A DNA stretch of 64,000 nt from the NCBI RefSeq assembly GCF_000142905.1, contig NW_013657641.1:98321-162320 (forward strand). Reading direction: 5' to 3'. Under the pieces are notes generated by a model. That model worked only from the letters and a program-made list of their open reading frames with translations. It was not told the origin of the DNA and ran no database searches. Both the position numbers and the translations under genes were made by a program. Each line of letters opens with the position of its first letter. Position 1 is the stretch's first letter. Below, piece by piece: positions 48,971-60,822 of this stretch. Source of the stretch: Thecamonas trahens ATCC 50062 (lineage: Eukaryota > Apusozoa > Apusomonadida > Apusomonadidae).

Positions 48971-51466
48971 TTACTCGTCGGCCTCGTTGTCACCGTCGCA
49001 CGTCATCATCGCCGCATACGTGGCACGGAGCGCGGCGAAGGCTTCAACCCAGGCATCGCGCTCCGATTCGGATGAGCACTCGAGGTCGAGCGTGCGCGAC
49101 TCGGTAACGAGCGAGAAGCACAGGTGCTCGAGCTCTTCCTTGCCGTGCTTGAGGAAGACCTTGGTGTGGAAGCCGGCGACGACGGCTTCGAGCGCAGTGA
49201 CTGGAATACGATTGCGGTCGGCGTGCTTCTTGGAGCCGACCTCCTTGACCACGATCTCGCCCTCGTCGAGGTCGACCGAGACGTGCCGCTTCTGGCGGCT
49301 GTTCGTAAAGAGCTTCTTCGACATCTTGTACTTGTAGAAGACCGCCCCGGCCGCCAGCCGGTTCATCATCTGAGACAGCGAGCTCGCATCCGACTCGGAC
49401 GTCGTCGGCGCAAGCCCGGCCTCTTCGGCCGCAGCCACGGTCGTGTCGCGGACGCCCGAGATCTCGCCGACCACCTCTGCAAGGCGGTTGACAAAGTCGA
49501 GGCTCACGCCCGAAGCAGCATCACGACTTGCATCCGACTCGGAGTCGCTGAGCGCACCGGCAAGCGTCTGCAGGGCATCACTGGCCCGGTCCAGGAAGGT
49601 GTGGATGTGGGCGAGCGTCCGGCCGACCGATGCGTCGATACCCGGCACCACAGGCAGCGGGAACGTCCGCTCGTTGGATGCTGCAAGCTCGCTCGAAATG
49701 GAATCGAGAAACTCGCCCATGTACGGCATCTGCTCCTCAATGAGCGAGTTCATCCGGTCCATGTAAGGCTCCTTCTTTCCAAACATTACCATGTTGGACA
49801 AGTTCTGCAGCGTCTTGGTCACCAGCGTTTGCGCCCTCCGCTGCGACGGTGACGGGTGGTTGATCTCATCGAGGCCCATGACCGCCGGCGTGAGCATGGC
49901 TGGATTGACAAAGCGGAGGAAGAAGAACCCACCGACCGCCGTTGTCTGCACATGCTCGTCGTCGGGCCACGCGGAGCCCACCAGGGCGCGGAGTTCAGAA
50001 AAGACCCGCTTCATCGAATGCGGGATGGTGTTGCCCGAGGTGAGGAGGACGGCAATGGTCTTGGCCATCACCACATGCAGGTTCTGCCAGTGCGCCTCAA
50101 GGTCGTCGTCGGCATCGAGCCGGTTCGGGTCTACCTCTAGCGGCATGTCCGACGCGCGAAGCTCCTCGATGAGCGGCACAATGATCGTCCGCAGGTAGCT
50201 CTGTCCGGCATCCTTCATAAAGTTGCGTACCAGCTTGGTCACAATCGTGTTTGACCGGAAGAGCGTGCCCGCTGATGCCGTCGTTGCCACAGCCTCCGCC
50301 ATCAGTACCTTGAGCAGCGCCACCGCGAGGTCGTGGTGCCGGTAGAAGGCATACACCTCGCGCGCAAGGAGCTCCGACTGGTTGCCCAGCGTCCGCAGCA
50401 CACTCACAAACGCCCCCGGCTCCTCCACCATCAGCGCTTGCAGGCCCATGTACACGCTCGCATCCATCACATACACCTGATCGAGCTTGTAGGTCATAAA
50501 CATCGAGCCGACCGCCGACGCCGAAAGGCCTTCTGAAATGAGCTCGTTCTGCGGCGATCGCGGCGCCGACGCCGACGCCGACGACGAGTTGACCCCGTCG
50601 CCGCCGCCAGCCCCGCACTCGGACGCATGACCGCCGAGGACCACCACCGAGCCGTCGGCGACATCGGCCTCGTCGGCCATGCCCGACCCGCTCACAATCG
50701 CCGGGCGCCCATGGAGAAGCCACCACCGGATGCTGCGCTTGCCCGGGGTGAGGTCGCGGAAAAGACCTTGACCTGGCCCATAAAGTCGTCAGCAGACGCC
50801 AGGTCCCAGTCCCAGAACGAAAGCGTCAGCGACCGCGGTGAGCTCTTCTTGATCTTGAGCTCAAAGGTGGTGTTGTACACCGGGTTGAGCGTCATCTTTT
50901 GCACCTCGGACTGCTTCTTCACCTTGCCGAACACAAGCTTGACATATGGGTCCGAGAGCCCGTTGGTGTCCTGCGCTGCCAGGTCCACCGCCCGCGCCAC
51001 CGTTACCGAGATCTTACATGCCTCGGGCTCGTACAGAATGTCCAGCAGGACCTCGCCGGTGACAAGCACCCCATCCGACATGGGATTTCGGTAGATGGGG
51101 AACCAGTCCTTGACCTCGGGACTCGCCATCATAGCCCGCTCGCTCAGCAGCAGCTCGCCAAGGTAAGTTGGCCGATGCTTGTTCGAAAACGCATCCCACA
51201 CAATGATCCGAATCCGCTCAAAGTCGCCGTTGAGAGAAAACTCAAAGTCGGCGTCAAAAGCCGGTGCGCCCGGATCGGTCCGACTCTTGGCGAGTTCCGT
51301 CCGGGAAGTTTGGCCATCCCCTGTCCTCACCAACCACATTTCCACAATTGAACCATCTACACACCTTGTCTTTCTCGCAGCCCCCACCCCCCCCCCCCCC
51401 CTTCTCCCTTTCACCTGTCATAGGACCCACAGCAGCCAGCCCGGATATCCGGCTGCCCGCGAGCAT
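48971..51466 (-). CDS. C2, C2, RasGAP, PH domain protein, with one single-base break
   Basis: Predicted Ras GTPase-activating protein of about 810 residues. Part 1 (51320 to about 50705) holds the end of a first C2 domain (FSLNGDFERIRIIVWDAFSN) and a full second C2 (CKISVTVARAVDLAAQDTNG, LSDPYVKLVFGK, LTLSFWDWDLASADDFMGQV). A missing base in the GGG at 50703-50705 leads to part 2: SGSGMADEADVAD, then RasGAP with the arginine finger in GTLFRSNTIVTKL and FFFLRFVNPAMLTP, then a C-terminal PH-like domain (HVSVDLDEGEIVVKEVGS, ending SERDAWVEAFAAL). This is the RASAL/GAP1 arrangement. A small first exon at 51466-51415 (MLAGSRISGLAAVGPMTG) fits in phase across a 94-base intron but overlaps the end of the upstream gene; it is tentative. 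Confidence 0.82.
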
Positions 51467-52803
51467 CTCGGGAGTTCGCTGCCAGTCCCGGCTCGGCTCT
51501 CGCGGGCGGTGCAGTAGACATCGAGCGCGAGGAGATCAAGTCCCAGATGCGGGCCTGCGGTCGAGGTGCCCGCCACAGCGGCGAGGGCATCCACGAGGCC
51601 GGCGGCATCATCGCCGCGACCGAGTCGGCCCAGGGCTCTCCAGAGGAGGATAGCACGCTCGCGCGGTCTCCTCACAAGTAGAGGATTGAACCACGTTGCC
51701 TCAAACGACGCCGGCGCGGTGCGGAGGAGGGCAACCGCTGCGGCAACCGCGTCGTAACCGACCGCTGTCGGTGCCATCGTCGCCATCGCTGCCCGCACGT
51801 ATGGACCCATGTCGACCGATCCAGCGTTGCGCGAGCCCGATCGTGCGTGTTGCCGATAGTCCAGCGTGTTGCCCTCGATGCACTCGAGTGCGACATCGGC
51901 CACCTCTTGCACCGCCCACCAGTAAATCCAGTCCTCTAGTGAGGGAAGGAGCTCGTTGTAGCCGCCGGCGGCTTGCCACAGCGTGCGATGAACAAGTGCA
52001 TGCGACGGGACCGAGTTGGCCGCATAGATGCCGCCCGCCGAGTACGGCTCACACCGCCAGCGATGATCGATGCCTAGCTCGTCGACCCAGCCCGTCTCCC
52101 CCACCAGCACATGCCCACCAAGCACCACATTCGTCTGCTTCGACTCTGCTTCGCCCTCCAGCAAGCTCCCCGCCACCGCCTCCACATACCGCCCGATGGT
52201 GCCCTCGGGCAGCATGTCGTCGCCGTCGAGGCAGAGTAGCCACTCGCCCGCGGCCAGCGCAGCACCCATGTTGCGGCCGCAGGCAGGGCTTCCGCAGGAA
52301 AGACCGCGTGGAACAACGACGACGTTGGCATAGCCTGCTGCCTTGAGCGCCTCGACGGAGCCATCCAGCTCGGCAGCCGTCCCGTCGTCCGAGCCGTCGT
52401 CGACGAAAATGACTTCGCAGCCGATGCCCGCCTGCCCGCCCGGCGCCGCGCTCGTCGCGCGCAAGCCACCGACTCTCTGGCCCACTAGTGAGGCGATCAG
52501 CTCGCTGATCTCGGTCTCACTCGCATCTGTGTTGGACGGCTGGTTGTTGTTGTGGGTGGTGATGACGATCGAGATGAGCGGTCGACTGCCACTCGCGCCC
52601 GAGACCGAGTCCGTGGCAGCTGCAGACGCTTTAAGCGCCCGTGCTAAGTGCGCGTTGACCCTACTCACGCCGCGACTGCCGTGGAGCGAGCTGAGACCGA
52701 CGCGGGCATGGGCTTCTTCTTGATCAGCCCATTTACCGGCGAGTAAGATCCAGATGACAACGCAGGCGAGCGCGGCGGCGGCAGTCCGCGGCGATGGGCT
52801 CAT
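51418..52803 (-). CDS. Family 2 glycosyltransferase, type II membrane protein
   Basis: 461 residues. A single N-terminal signal anchor (AAAALACVVIWILLAGKW) with a short cytosolic tail predicts a Golgi or ER lumenal enzyme. GT-A fold motifs in order: PLISIVITTHNNN, CEVIFVDDGSDDGTAAEL, CGRNMGAALAAGEWLLCLDG then DD (the DxD metal site, in LDGDDML), and GGYNELLPSLEDWIYWWAVQ near the acceptor side. Sugar and acceptor cannot be told from sequence. The frame is open upstream to 53004 but that part overlaps the phosphatase gene and lacks homology; ATG 52803 gives the anchor at the expected place. Only 37 bases separate its start from the phosphatase stop. Confidence 0.83.
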   Translation of the reverse strand: MSPSPRTAAAALACVVIWILLAGKWADQEEAHARVGLSSLHGSRGVSRVNAHLARALKASAAATDSVSGASGSRPLISIVITTHNNNQPSNTDASETEISELIASLVGQRVGGLRATSAAPGGQAGIGCEVIFVDDGSDDGTAAELDGSVEALKAAGYANVVVVPRGLSCGSPACGRNMGAALAAGEWLLCLDGDDMLPEGTIGRYVEAVAGSLLEGEAESKQTNVVLGGHVLVGETGWVDELGIDHRWRCEPYSAGGIYAANSVPSHALVHRTLWQAAGGYNELLPSLEDWIYWWAVQEVADVALECIEGNTLDYRQHARSGSRNAGSVDMGPYVRAAMATMAPTAVGYDAVAAAVALLRTAPASFEATWFNPLLVRRPRERAILLWRALGRLGRGDDAAGLVDALAAVAGTSTAGPHLGLDLLALDVYCTARESRAGTGSELPRCSRAAGYPGWLLWVL

Positions 52804-52840
52804 ACCAAGTCGAGTGGGTGCTCGAGACGAAAATTTACGG

Positions 52841-55408
52841 CTATCTGCGAGCAAACGAGAGCTTTGGCTTTTTGCGAAAGAGCGACTTGACCGATGACGA
52901 GAAGCCCGACGTGGCCGAGCCTGATCCGGAGGCTGCGGCACGGGCGGCATCGGCGGCGGCGCCAGTGGCGAGGGTTTCCGAGGTGAGGACACCTGCGGCG
53001 GCAAACGTCCGCGAAATCGACTGGAGATACTGCATCTGTGCGCCGAGGCCTTCGGCGACGATCTGGGCCGGCGCGGTCAGCTCGAGGCTCTCGATATCAC
53101 GTGTGCCCGAAAACGTGAGTCGGAGCATGTACCGCGAGCTGTCAGAGTTCGGCTCGCCGTGGACGCTCACCAGGTCAGCGAGACCGAGCTCAAGCACAAT
53201 CTCGGGCGCGCGGAAATCGGCGTCCGAGCCGGCGTACGCCGCAAAGCCGAGGCCGGTCGGAGTGAGGAGCAAAACAGCGGTCCGCCCCGCGGCGTCGCTC
53301 AGCTCCCAGCCTTGGACGCTGCCAAGCGAGGAGCCCAGCAGCGTGCAGGCGCCGCGGATGAGGGCGAGCGAGAGCAGCGGCGGCGGGTCGCCCGGGCGGG
53401 CGGCGTTCTCGCCACCGGCGGCGGCCGACGCCGACGCCAATTCGTCGAGCGGGAGCGAGGGGTAGCCGAGCAGCATGTCAATGGCGGCCTGGCGGTACGA
53501 GTCGATGAACGCGCCCTTGTACATGCGTCCGACCGAGGTCATGCCGTCCTTGAGAAGGCCCCTGAGCGAGCGGCCCTTGGACTTGAGCATGTTGGTCTTC
53601 ATGGCTCCCGTTCCGGTGTACTGCTTGGCGATGGCGTCGGCGTTTTGCGTCCATGTGTCGTAGAATTTGTCGAGGAACGAGCCCTCGACGAGCGGGATGT
53701 TTGGTGCCGATGCAGCCATCGTCTTACGCATTCCCCGCGGCGACGGCGGCAGTGGCTTGCTCGACGAGTTCCCCGGCAGCCGCGGTAGCGGCTTGGACGG
53801 CGGCGGGACCGTCGAGGCCGGGCGCGGTGGCGGCGACGGATCAGCGAAGGAGGCTCCGGCGGCTCCGGCAGTAGATCCAGAGCTGCTGCTCAACGTGCCC
53901 CACTCGATGCCAATGCGCGCAAGCTGGAGGGCGAGGACGTGCTTGGCGAGGAGCGACTGGACAACATTGGTTCTGTCGAGACAGTCCATACAGTTGACGC
54001 GAATGACTCCGGCTTGTGACGAGCAGAGTGGCAGCTGCGGATCCGGCAGCGCCCAAGTGTAGCCCATTTCGAGCAGGATGCTATCGAGCGGACCGATGAC
54101 GTCCGACGGGATGGCGTCAAAGCCGCGGTCATGAAAGTCAAACCAGAGCTGTGCAGCAAGCCAGGATTCGTTGCCTGGGAGCTCAGCGAGGAGGGTCTCG
54201 AACGCGCTGCCGACACCGCCCTCATGGCCGCCCTTGTTGACAAGATTGACAGTGGCGACGCGGCCGTACTCGCGAGTGAGGTCGTCAAAGTGGTGGCGCA
54301 TGGCCTCGTACGACTCGAGCAGCGTCCGGGCCAGACGGGCCTTGGGCTTGAGCGAGTCGTCGCCCGGCCCACCCTGAGTCCAGAACAGCGGGATGGAGCC
54401 ACGGAGGAGAACAAAGGAGAAGACGTGGGCCTGGTCGTCGGCGGCGGCGCCGACCCTGTTTGCCGCGTTGACGTGGACAACCTGCTCGGTCTCGACGGCG
54501 TTTGCGACATGGCCGTTGTCGTCGATGCCGCGGCGGTGGTAGCGGACGCCGGCCCGGTTTGTTGACCGCCGCGAGATGAGAGCGAGGTCGACCCACGCCG
54601 AGCCGATCTTGGTGCCAACAACAAAACCGACAAAGCCGTGGATCATGGGCACAATCCAGCGGTCGGCGCCAGCCTCACGAAACACCGCCGTCGCAGCAAA
54701 GTTCCACACCATTTCGGGATGGCACACCTTCCACGAGACCGACCGGTTGGCGCTTGCGTCGCCGGCGTGCGGCTGAAAGCCAAAGCGGACAGCGGCCTCC
54801 AACCGGAGCGAGAGGTCGTAGGTGTGCGAGTAGTACACACCGCCAGACTCGAGGACTTTCTTGACCTCGGCCTCGATGCGCGCGGCTTGCTTGGTTGAGC
54901 CCGAGAAGGCGATCTGCGGCGGACCGACCGGGAGGACGACAACCCGCTCAACAGCATACACGTGATGGGCGCCGAGCAGTGTCCCCACATGCTTCGCCTC
55001 GGCCACCATGACCAGCAGTGTGTGGAGCGGAGTAGGCACTAGCCCTACCACCGCCAAGCACGTCATGGCCGCCACTCGATTCCCCACCTCGGGCCGCTGT
55101 TGCAGAACCCGCACACTCCCGTCCTCCCGCGAGACATACACAGCGCAACCGGTGTCGTCATCTTGTGCAGGCCCAGTCGCGGCCGCATCATCCCGCGCGG
55201 ATCCGGTCACGGCAGTATCATGGCTGTGGTCGGCATGCCCGTCGTCAATGGTGTTGTGATGGACATGACTGCTCTGGTCGTCATCGGCTCTGCCCGGAGT
55301 AGCGGCGGCAAGCCCGGTGCTCCCATGCCGACCAGCACGCCCTCTCCGCCTCTCTACGAGTACCACCGCGTTGCTCTCCACATACACATCAAACTTGCCA
55401 ATGAGCAT
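52841..55408 (-). CDS. SAC-domain phosphoinositide phosphatase
   Basis: 855 residues from ATG 55408 (MLIGKFDVYVESNAVVLVE). Removes phosphate from phosphoinositides on membranes. The SAC domain has an N-terminal part interrupted by an Asp/His-rich insert (about 35-85), YYSHTYDLSLRLEAAVRFG, HGFVGFVVG, RRSTNRAGVRYHRRGID, a substrate-side FSFVLLRGSIPLFWTQ, VNLVNKGGHEGG and the Cys-x5-Arg site in RVNCMDCLDRTNVVQSLLA. After a Pro-rich linker come SFLDKFYDTWTQNADAIAKQ, YTGTGAMKTNM and SYRQAAIDMLLGYPS, typical of Sac1/Sac2 enzymes. A C-terminal beta-rich extension (PEIVLELGLADLVSVHGEP, SRYMLRLTFSG) and basic tail SLFRKKPKLSF suggest an INPP5F (Sac2)-like domain; no transmembrane pair like that of Sac1 is present. 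Confidence 0.86.
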   Translation of the reverse strand: MLIGKFDVYVESNAVVLVERRRGRAGRHGSTGLAAATPGRADDDQSSHVHHNTIDDGHADHSHDTAVTGSARDDAAATGPAQDDDTGCAVYVSREDGSVRVLQQRPEVGNRVAAMTCLAVVGLVPTPLHTLLVMVAEAKHVGTLLGAHHVYAVERVVVLPVGPPQIAFSGSTKQAARIEAEVKKVLESGGVYYSHTYDLSLRLEAAVRFGFQPHAGDASANRSVSWKVCHPEMVWNFAATAVFREAGADRWIVPMIHGFVGFVVGTKIGSAWVDLALISRRSTNRAGVRYHRRGIDDNGHVANAVETEQVVHVNAANRVGAAADDQAHVFSFVLLRGSIPLFWTQGGPGDDSLKPKARLARTLLESYEAMRHHFDDLTREYGRVATVNLVNKGGHEGGVGSAFETLLAELPGNESWLAAQLWFDFHDRGFDAIPSDVIGPLDSILLEMGYTWALPDPQLPLCSSQAGVIRVNCMDCLDRTNVVQSLLAKHVLALQLARIGIEWGTLSSSSGSTAGAAGASFADPSPPPRPASTVPPPSKPLPRLPGNSSSKPLPPSPRGMRKTMAASAPNIPLVEGSFLDKFYDTWTQNADAIAKQYTGTGAMKTNMLKSKGRSLRGLLKDGMTSVGRMYKGAFIDSYRQAAIDMLLGYPSLPLDELASASAAAGGENAARPGDPPPLLSLALIRGACTLLGSSLGSVQGWELSDAAGRTAVLLLTPTGLGFAAYAGSDADFRAPEIVLELGLADLVSVHGEPNSDSSRYMLRLTFSGTRDIESLELTAPAQIVAEGLGAQMQYLQSISRTFAAAGVLTSETLATGAAADAARAAASGSGSATSGFSSSVKSLFRKKPKLSFARR

Positions 55409-55437
55409 GCTGTGAATGGTGGCGGCGTGAGGTGGGG

Positions 55438-55481
55438 GGCGGGGCGAGGCGGGGCGAGGCGGGGCGAGGCGGGGCGAGGCA
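55438..55481. repeat. 10-bp tandem repeat (GGGGCGAGGC), about four copies
   Basis: Lies in the 136-base spacer between the SAC phosphatase ATG and the TPR gene's stop. The minus strand reads as CCTCGCCCCG. No gene. Confidence 0.9.
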
Positions 55482-55544
55482 GGAGGTGGACAGGCAGCTG
55501 TGGCGACGCTACGAGCGGCGGCTGGCGGCGCGGAGCAGAGGTGT

Positions 55545-58500
55545 TTAACCGCACATCGGCGAATGGCTCGGGCTCTTCTGACGCCAACCGTCGCGGGCAG
55601 TTTTGTGCATGGTGGCGATGACTGTAGTGAGCGCTGCCTTGACGGCAGTCTCGAGCTCAGAGTCGCCGCGGATGACACTCGCCTCAATGTGCTCGCGGGG
55701 GGCATGGGCGAGAAAGTGGGAGTAGGCCGTGGCGCGGGCCTGAAACTGGGCATGGCAGGCGGCAGTTTCGGCAGCAGCAACCTCGTCGGTGTACCAGACA
55801 TCGTAGTCAAGCGCGCGATGGAGCTGATGGATGGCGGCGTCGACCACTCGCTGGGCGGCAAAGAGCGCGTCGAGCGTGGCGTCGAGCGTGCCGGGCCCAA
55901 ATGTGTCGAGCGTGGTCTCGCGCTCAAAGCCGGCCAGCGCCTCAAGATGCTCAACGAGCACAAGGTACGCGTCAAAGACATCTGCGAGTGCTATGTGAGC
56001 GTCGGCAAGCGCCGAACCGGGCGTCTCCTCGTCGATCATGGCCCGAAGCAGAGCGAGGTACGCCTCGAGCGCCACGTCGACGTGGGCGTGTTGCTGTGCG
56101 AGTGCCACCTTGTTGCACAGCAGGACAAGTCGGGCCTCTGGCAAGCCATCGAGAGCAGTGTCGATGAGCTGGACCGCAAGGTCGTAGCCGGCAACGTCGC
56201 CGATCTTGGTCTCACTCGCGACCAGCACAGCACCGTACCACGCAAGCTCAGCGCGAGTCCGCGCCGAGTGAGCCTCCAGCTCACCGGCCGAGGCCTCCGG
56301 ATCAAAGCAGAGTACGGTGGCACTAGATCGCCAGCACGCGAGCGCTAGCATGATCGCATCGCCGGCCTCCATCATTCGCCCGCGGACATGCAGCGCTCGC
56401 GCCCGCAGCAAGTACAGACCTGGAGGAACACGGTCGGCGCCGAGCATGGTCTGGGCGTAGAACAAGTCGCTCTCCGACTCGGAGAAGAGGCCGAGCGCCT
56501 GGAGTACTGCCGCGCGGATGAGAAAAAGCCTCCAGCGTGGAAAGTTGTGCGGAGCGTCGCCGTCGCGGCCGTGGATCACCATGTTGATGTGCGCCAGCTC
56601 GGCGAGATACACGGTGTGTGCCTCGGTACCCGACGGCGGCGGCGGCGCAAGAAACCGCCACTGGGTGTGGAGCGTGAGGCGGGTGCGATCAAGGTCAGCG
56701 TGGCGCGGGTTGACTTTCGCGGCACGCTCAAAGTCAGCAAAGACGACGTCGTAAAACCGCCGCCAAGTGGCGATGACAGCCTCCAGCGCCTCGACCTGGT
56801 CGGTCATCGAGAGGCTGCGGGCCGGGCCGAGGCTTGCTACTGCGGCGGATCGGTTGAGCACATCCGTGCTTGACCCCAGCCCAGCGAGCGGCAGTGCACT
56901 CGTGGCGCTGCTCTCCGGCTGGCCGCGGAGCGCAGCTGCAGCGCGCGAGGCAGTCGCCGCTGCATGGCCGAGCTGCCGGGTCTGTAGCGCCACAATGGCG
57001 CGCCCGATGAGCGCCGGCGGGTAGCGTGGGTTAATCTGAAGTGCGGCGTCGAGGGCGGTAATGGCAGCACTAGTTTCGCCCAGCAATAGCATGCACTGCG
57101 CACGATTGGTATGGACAGCGGCGAGAAGGCCGGAGTCGCCAATGGTCTGATCTTCCACCAACGTGTCGAGGACCTCGAGTGCCGCTCCCGGTCGCGACTG
57201 TAGCAGCAGTACCAGACCGGTGTTGTACGTGGCAGTGACGGCGAGCGACGAGTCGGGATCCGTGCTCTCACGCGCAGTGACCAGCAGGTCAAGTGCTCCA
57301 GTGGTGTCACCGCGCTGGATGAGGACGAGCGCGCGGGTGTTGAGAACGTCCGGATCGAGGGGGGCATGGTGGGCGGCGGCGGCAATATCGTTGGCGGCGG
57401 CGTCGACGTCTCCGCGGGCCAGCCAGACAGAGGCACGGGTGGCAAGCGCGCGAGCGAGAGTAGCACGCGGCAACCCTGCGCGTGTGGTCCCATCAACGGC
57501 GACGGCGCGGTCAAGCAGGCGGTCGAGAACAGCGGTAGCGGCGTCGAGTTGGCCACGCGAAGCCAGAAGGCTACCCATGTTGGCGAGGAGCTCGCACTTG
57601 GTGTCGTCGTCAGTGATGGTAGCGTCAGCGGCGGTGTAGGCTGCAAGCGCTTCGTCGTCACGCGAGAGCTCATCGAGACAGAATGAGAGATACAGGTGGG
57701 CGTCGCCGGCTGTCGGCTCGCGCTCAACGAGGCTCTGGAGATGAGCAAGGCCAGTGGCGGTGTTGCCTCCGCGAAAGAGCGCCAAACCGAGGAGCGCGTC
57801 TGTCGCGGTATCGCCTGGTGTCATTGCAAGCACAGCTTTGGTGGCAGCGATAGCGGGCTCAAACTCACCAAGGTTAAAGAGCATGCGAGCACGGGCGGCG
57901 TAAAGTGTGGCGCGCGGCAGGTGTGGCGCCCAGTCGGCGTCAATGATCTGGTTGACGTCAGCAAGCGCGGCGGCGTGCTGGCCGAGATTGTCGGCTACGC
58001 AGGCACGAAGAAAGAGTGCGCCATGATCGGCGTGGTCAGGTGCTGAGATGAGCGCGCGGGTGAGGTCGCGCTGCGCGAGCCGGTAGCGGCCAGCAGCGGC
58101 ATGCAGCCGGGCCCGCTGGTAGAGGGCCGCGACTTCGTCGGGTTTGCGGGCGAGAGCGGCGTCAAAGTACGACATGGCTTCATCGATCATGCCGAGTGCA
58201 AGTGCGGTATTGCCGAGGACGACATAGACGAGCGGGAACGAGGGATTGGCGAGTGCGACGGCGGTGAGGTCCACGAGAGCGTCGCGCTCGCGGCTGGCGA
58301 CGGCATACGCACGCGCTCTGGTAAACAGAGCGCGGCAACGCTCGCGATCCCCGGCCGGGGCGCCGAGCATGTCCAGAAGCTCCAGTGCGTGACTGGCATC
58401 ACTTACGGCGACGTCGATGGCGTCGAGGTCGTCATCGGTTGCGACGGCGAGGTGGCATTTGGCCGAAGTGACCAGGATGGCGATGTGGTCGTTGACCGGT

Positions 58501-60616
58501 AGGTGCGGAAGATGTGCGGCGTCGATGAGGACTTTGAGGGCCTCGTCCGCGGCGTCGACCTTGATGAGGAGGGTGGCGAGGAGGAGGAGGGCCTTGGCCG
58601 TGCCCGGGAGAATCGGGCTTCCCGGGTCGCGACCGAGATGGACTTGTCGAGCCACAAGGAGATCGTTGATTGCAGCATCAATGTCTGACGCTTCGAGATA
58701 GAGACGGGCGCGGGCATGGAGAGCATGAACATGGCGCGGAGAGGCTTCGAGGGCGGCAGAAAAGTCGGCAATGGCAGCCACTCGCTTGGCAGGGCCCGAT
58801 ATCGAGTACAGGTGGCCGCGGAGATAGAGAGCCTCAACGTTGGCAGAGTGAGGCTCCAGGTCGATTGCGGATGTCAGGAGGGCGGCGGCCGACTCGCGCG
58901 GGGCATCGATCCGCAGCAGCAAGCGCGCCGCGTGAAGATAGCGTTCAGGGGTGGGGTGGACGTCGAGAGCACGTGCCATATCAACAAAGGCCTGACTGGC
59001 ATCACCGGTGGTTTCCTCAAACCAGCAACCGCGGGCGTAGAGCGCGTCGCCAAGCGCAGCGAGAGGGACGGCAGGCAATTTGGCAGCGAGCTGAGAAATA
59101 CGTGCCGACTGCGGCAGGCGCCACGATGGCTGGCGCTTGTGGAGGAGTTGGAGCGTGTGATAAGCCGAGCAGGCATCACCAGCCTGGATGGATGCAAGTA
59201 CAGCAAGAAAGTCAGCGGTGGCACGTGCGTCAGACTGCTGAGACTCAGGCTGAGGCTCGGGCTGAGGCTGAGGCTCAGGCTCATGGATGATTCCGGCTAC
59301 ACGAGCGAGGACCGGAAGAGCGGCGGCGACGCAGTCATCGATGAGGTGCAGTCTTGCCCAGAGGAGAAGGGCATCATGGCGCTGCGGAACGGCGCTGAGG
59401 GCGGCGGCGAGTGCGAGACGGGCGCGGGCCGATGCACCGGCAAGAACAAGGGCGGCGGCCTGGGCCACGTGCACTACGGCGCGCGTTGTGTGCACCGCCG
59501 TGTTGACCATAAGCTCGATTGTGGCAGCAGCCTTGGCGTGGTCGGCGAGGGCGGCGACTCGAGCAGGGACGAGGGCAAAGGCGGTGACGCCCTTGCGAGT
59601 GGCAAGATGAGCCGGCCGGCCGATGGGAGGCAGCTCCGGTTGCGGTGCGTACTCATCCGGAGCCACGCCGCTCAGTGCGGCTATGGCGTCTGCGGCGAGT
59701 GCTGCGGTCGGGCGGTCGTAGCGAGCGACGGCGAGCGCGGCGTGAGCGGCCTGGAGGAGGATTGCAAGGTCGCGTGGCGGATCGTCGGATATGAGATCGT
59801 CGACGGCCGCGAGTGAGCGCGCCGCGTCGTCAACCCGGTTTGCAGCAAGGAGATGATGTACGGCGTGGAGGTTCCAGGTGAGAGCGGCGAGGGCGTGTGG
59901 GTCGGTGTGGGCGATGACGTGGTCCAGAAACGCCAGGTAGGCAACGCCAAAGGTTCGGGGCGTGCATCGACAAGCTTGGCGGCCGCTGCGACGACTGCGG
60001 GCTGGGACCACGAGTACGAGGCGGCATCAAAGGCACTCCAGTGGTGACCGGCGACGTGGCGCTCCAGGAAGTGTGGATCGGCGTGTGCCAAGAGTCGGAG
60101 CCAGGCGAGGAAGCCTGCGAGGTCGCCGGCGAGCTTGGCTGTGTTGGCCATGTAGAACAGAATCTCTGGCTGGGGGCCAAGCTCTGCGGCAAGCGCGGCA
60201 TATATCCGCGGCAAACGGACGAGGGCGAGCGAGTCTGGGGCGAGGCCCGATGCGGGTGAGGCCGGAGCGAGGAGGCCAGGGCCAACGGCGTGGGGGTCGT
60301 CTGTGAGCTCGAGGGCGGCGTCGAGGTGCGCAAGTGTGAGCGGAAGCAGGCCGTTGGCGAGCGCCACGTTTGCAGCGGCGAGGCGAAGGACGAGCGAGTG
60401 CGGGAGGGCCTTGACGAGGGCGGAGAGGTTGACTGCGGCGACAGTGAGTGAGCCCGAGCAGGCCGCGTCGGCAGCCCGGTGAAAGGCGCTACGGTGGGTC
60501 GGCGAGAGGAGCTGCAGCTCATCGTCGAGTAGGCTGCCGATGCCAAACCTGCCGAGACTACTGGAGCCGTTCAGATGTGTGAGGAGGGCATCTGACTCGG
60601 ATCGGGCGAGTTGCAT
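55545..60616 (-). CDS. Giant TPR-repeat protein, about 1690 residues, with one single-base break
   Basis: Starts MQLARSESDALLTHLNGSSS at 60616. The whole protein consists of helical pairs with tetratricopeptide spacing: for example YVVLGNTALALGMIDEAMSY then FDAALARKPDEVAALYQRAR, and AAITALDAALQINPRYPPAL, the consensus A...LG....A...Y..AL...P. There are many repeats, at least twenty by eye. An acidic EPEPQPQPEPQPESQ linker interrupts at about nt 59230-59290. No enzymatic domain or signal peptide. Long all-TPR proteins act as scaffolds (intraflagellar transport, Ski complex, ciliary proteins), and I cannot choose among them. One base is missing in the GGGG at 59957-59960 (after VDARP, resuming RTFGVAYLAFLDHV). 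Confidence 0.82.
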
Positions 60617-60822
60617 GGCGGGAGTGAGGTAGGGGAGCGGGCGGGGGGGGGGGGGTGCAACGATAACTGTGTCGAGATGAATCGTTGGCGGTGGTTGCAG
60701 CGATTACTTGGACGAGATGGATTGTTGGCGGCAACGAACGAGTGGCTACCTTCGCCGTGCCCCACGCTTCCATTCGCCAAGTTCTGGGTTCCAACCTTCA
60801 ATTCGTAACACACCTCGCGACC
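60617..60822. other. Divergent promoter between the TPR gene and Cys-rich gene B
   Basis: 206 bases with a G run (about 60644-60655) and two related blocks, gatgaatcgttggcggtggt and gatggattgttggcggcaac. The core attgttggcgg resembles part of the 30-bp repeat unit at 24598-24816, also in a divergent promoter. Confidence 0.45.

Noticed and set aside
48760-49075. Alternative C-terminus of the TBC1D5-like protein running to 49075
   Set aside because: That frame is Ser/Arg-rich, lacks conserved sequence and crosses into the coding region of the opposite RasGAP gene; the frame ending DPDSLFDNL at 48945 is acidic and well formed.
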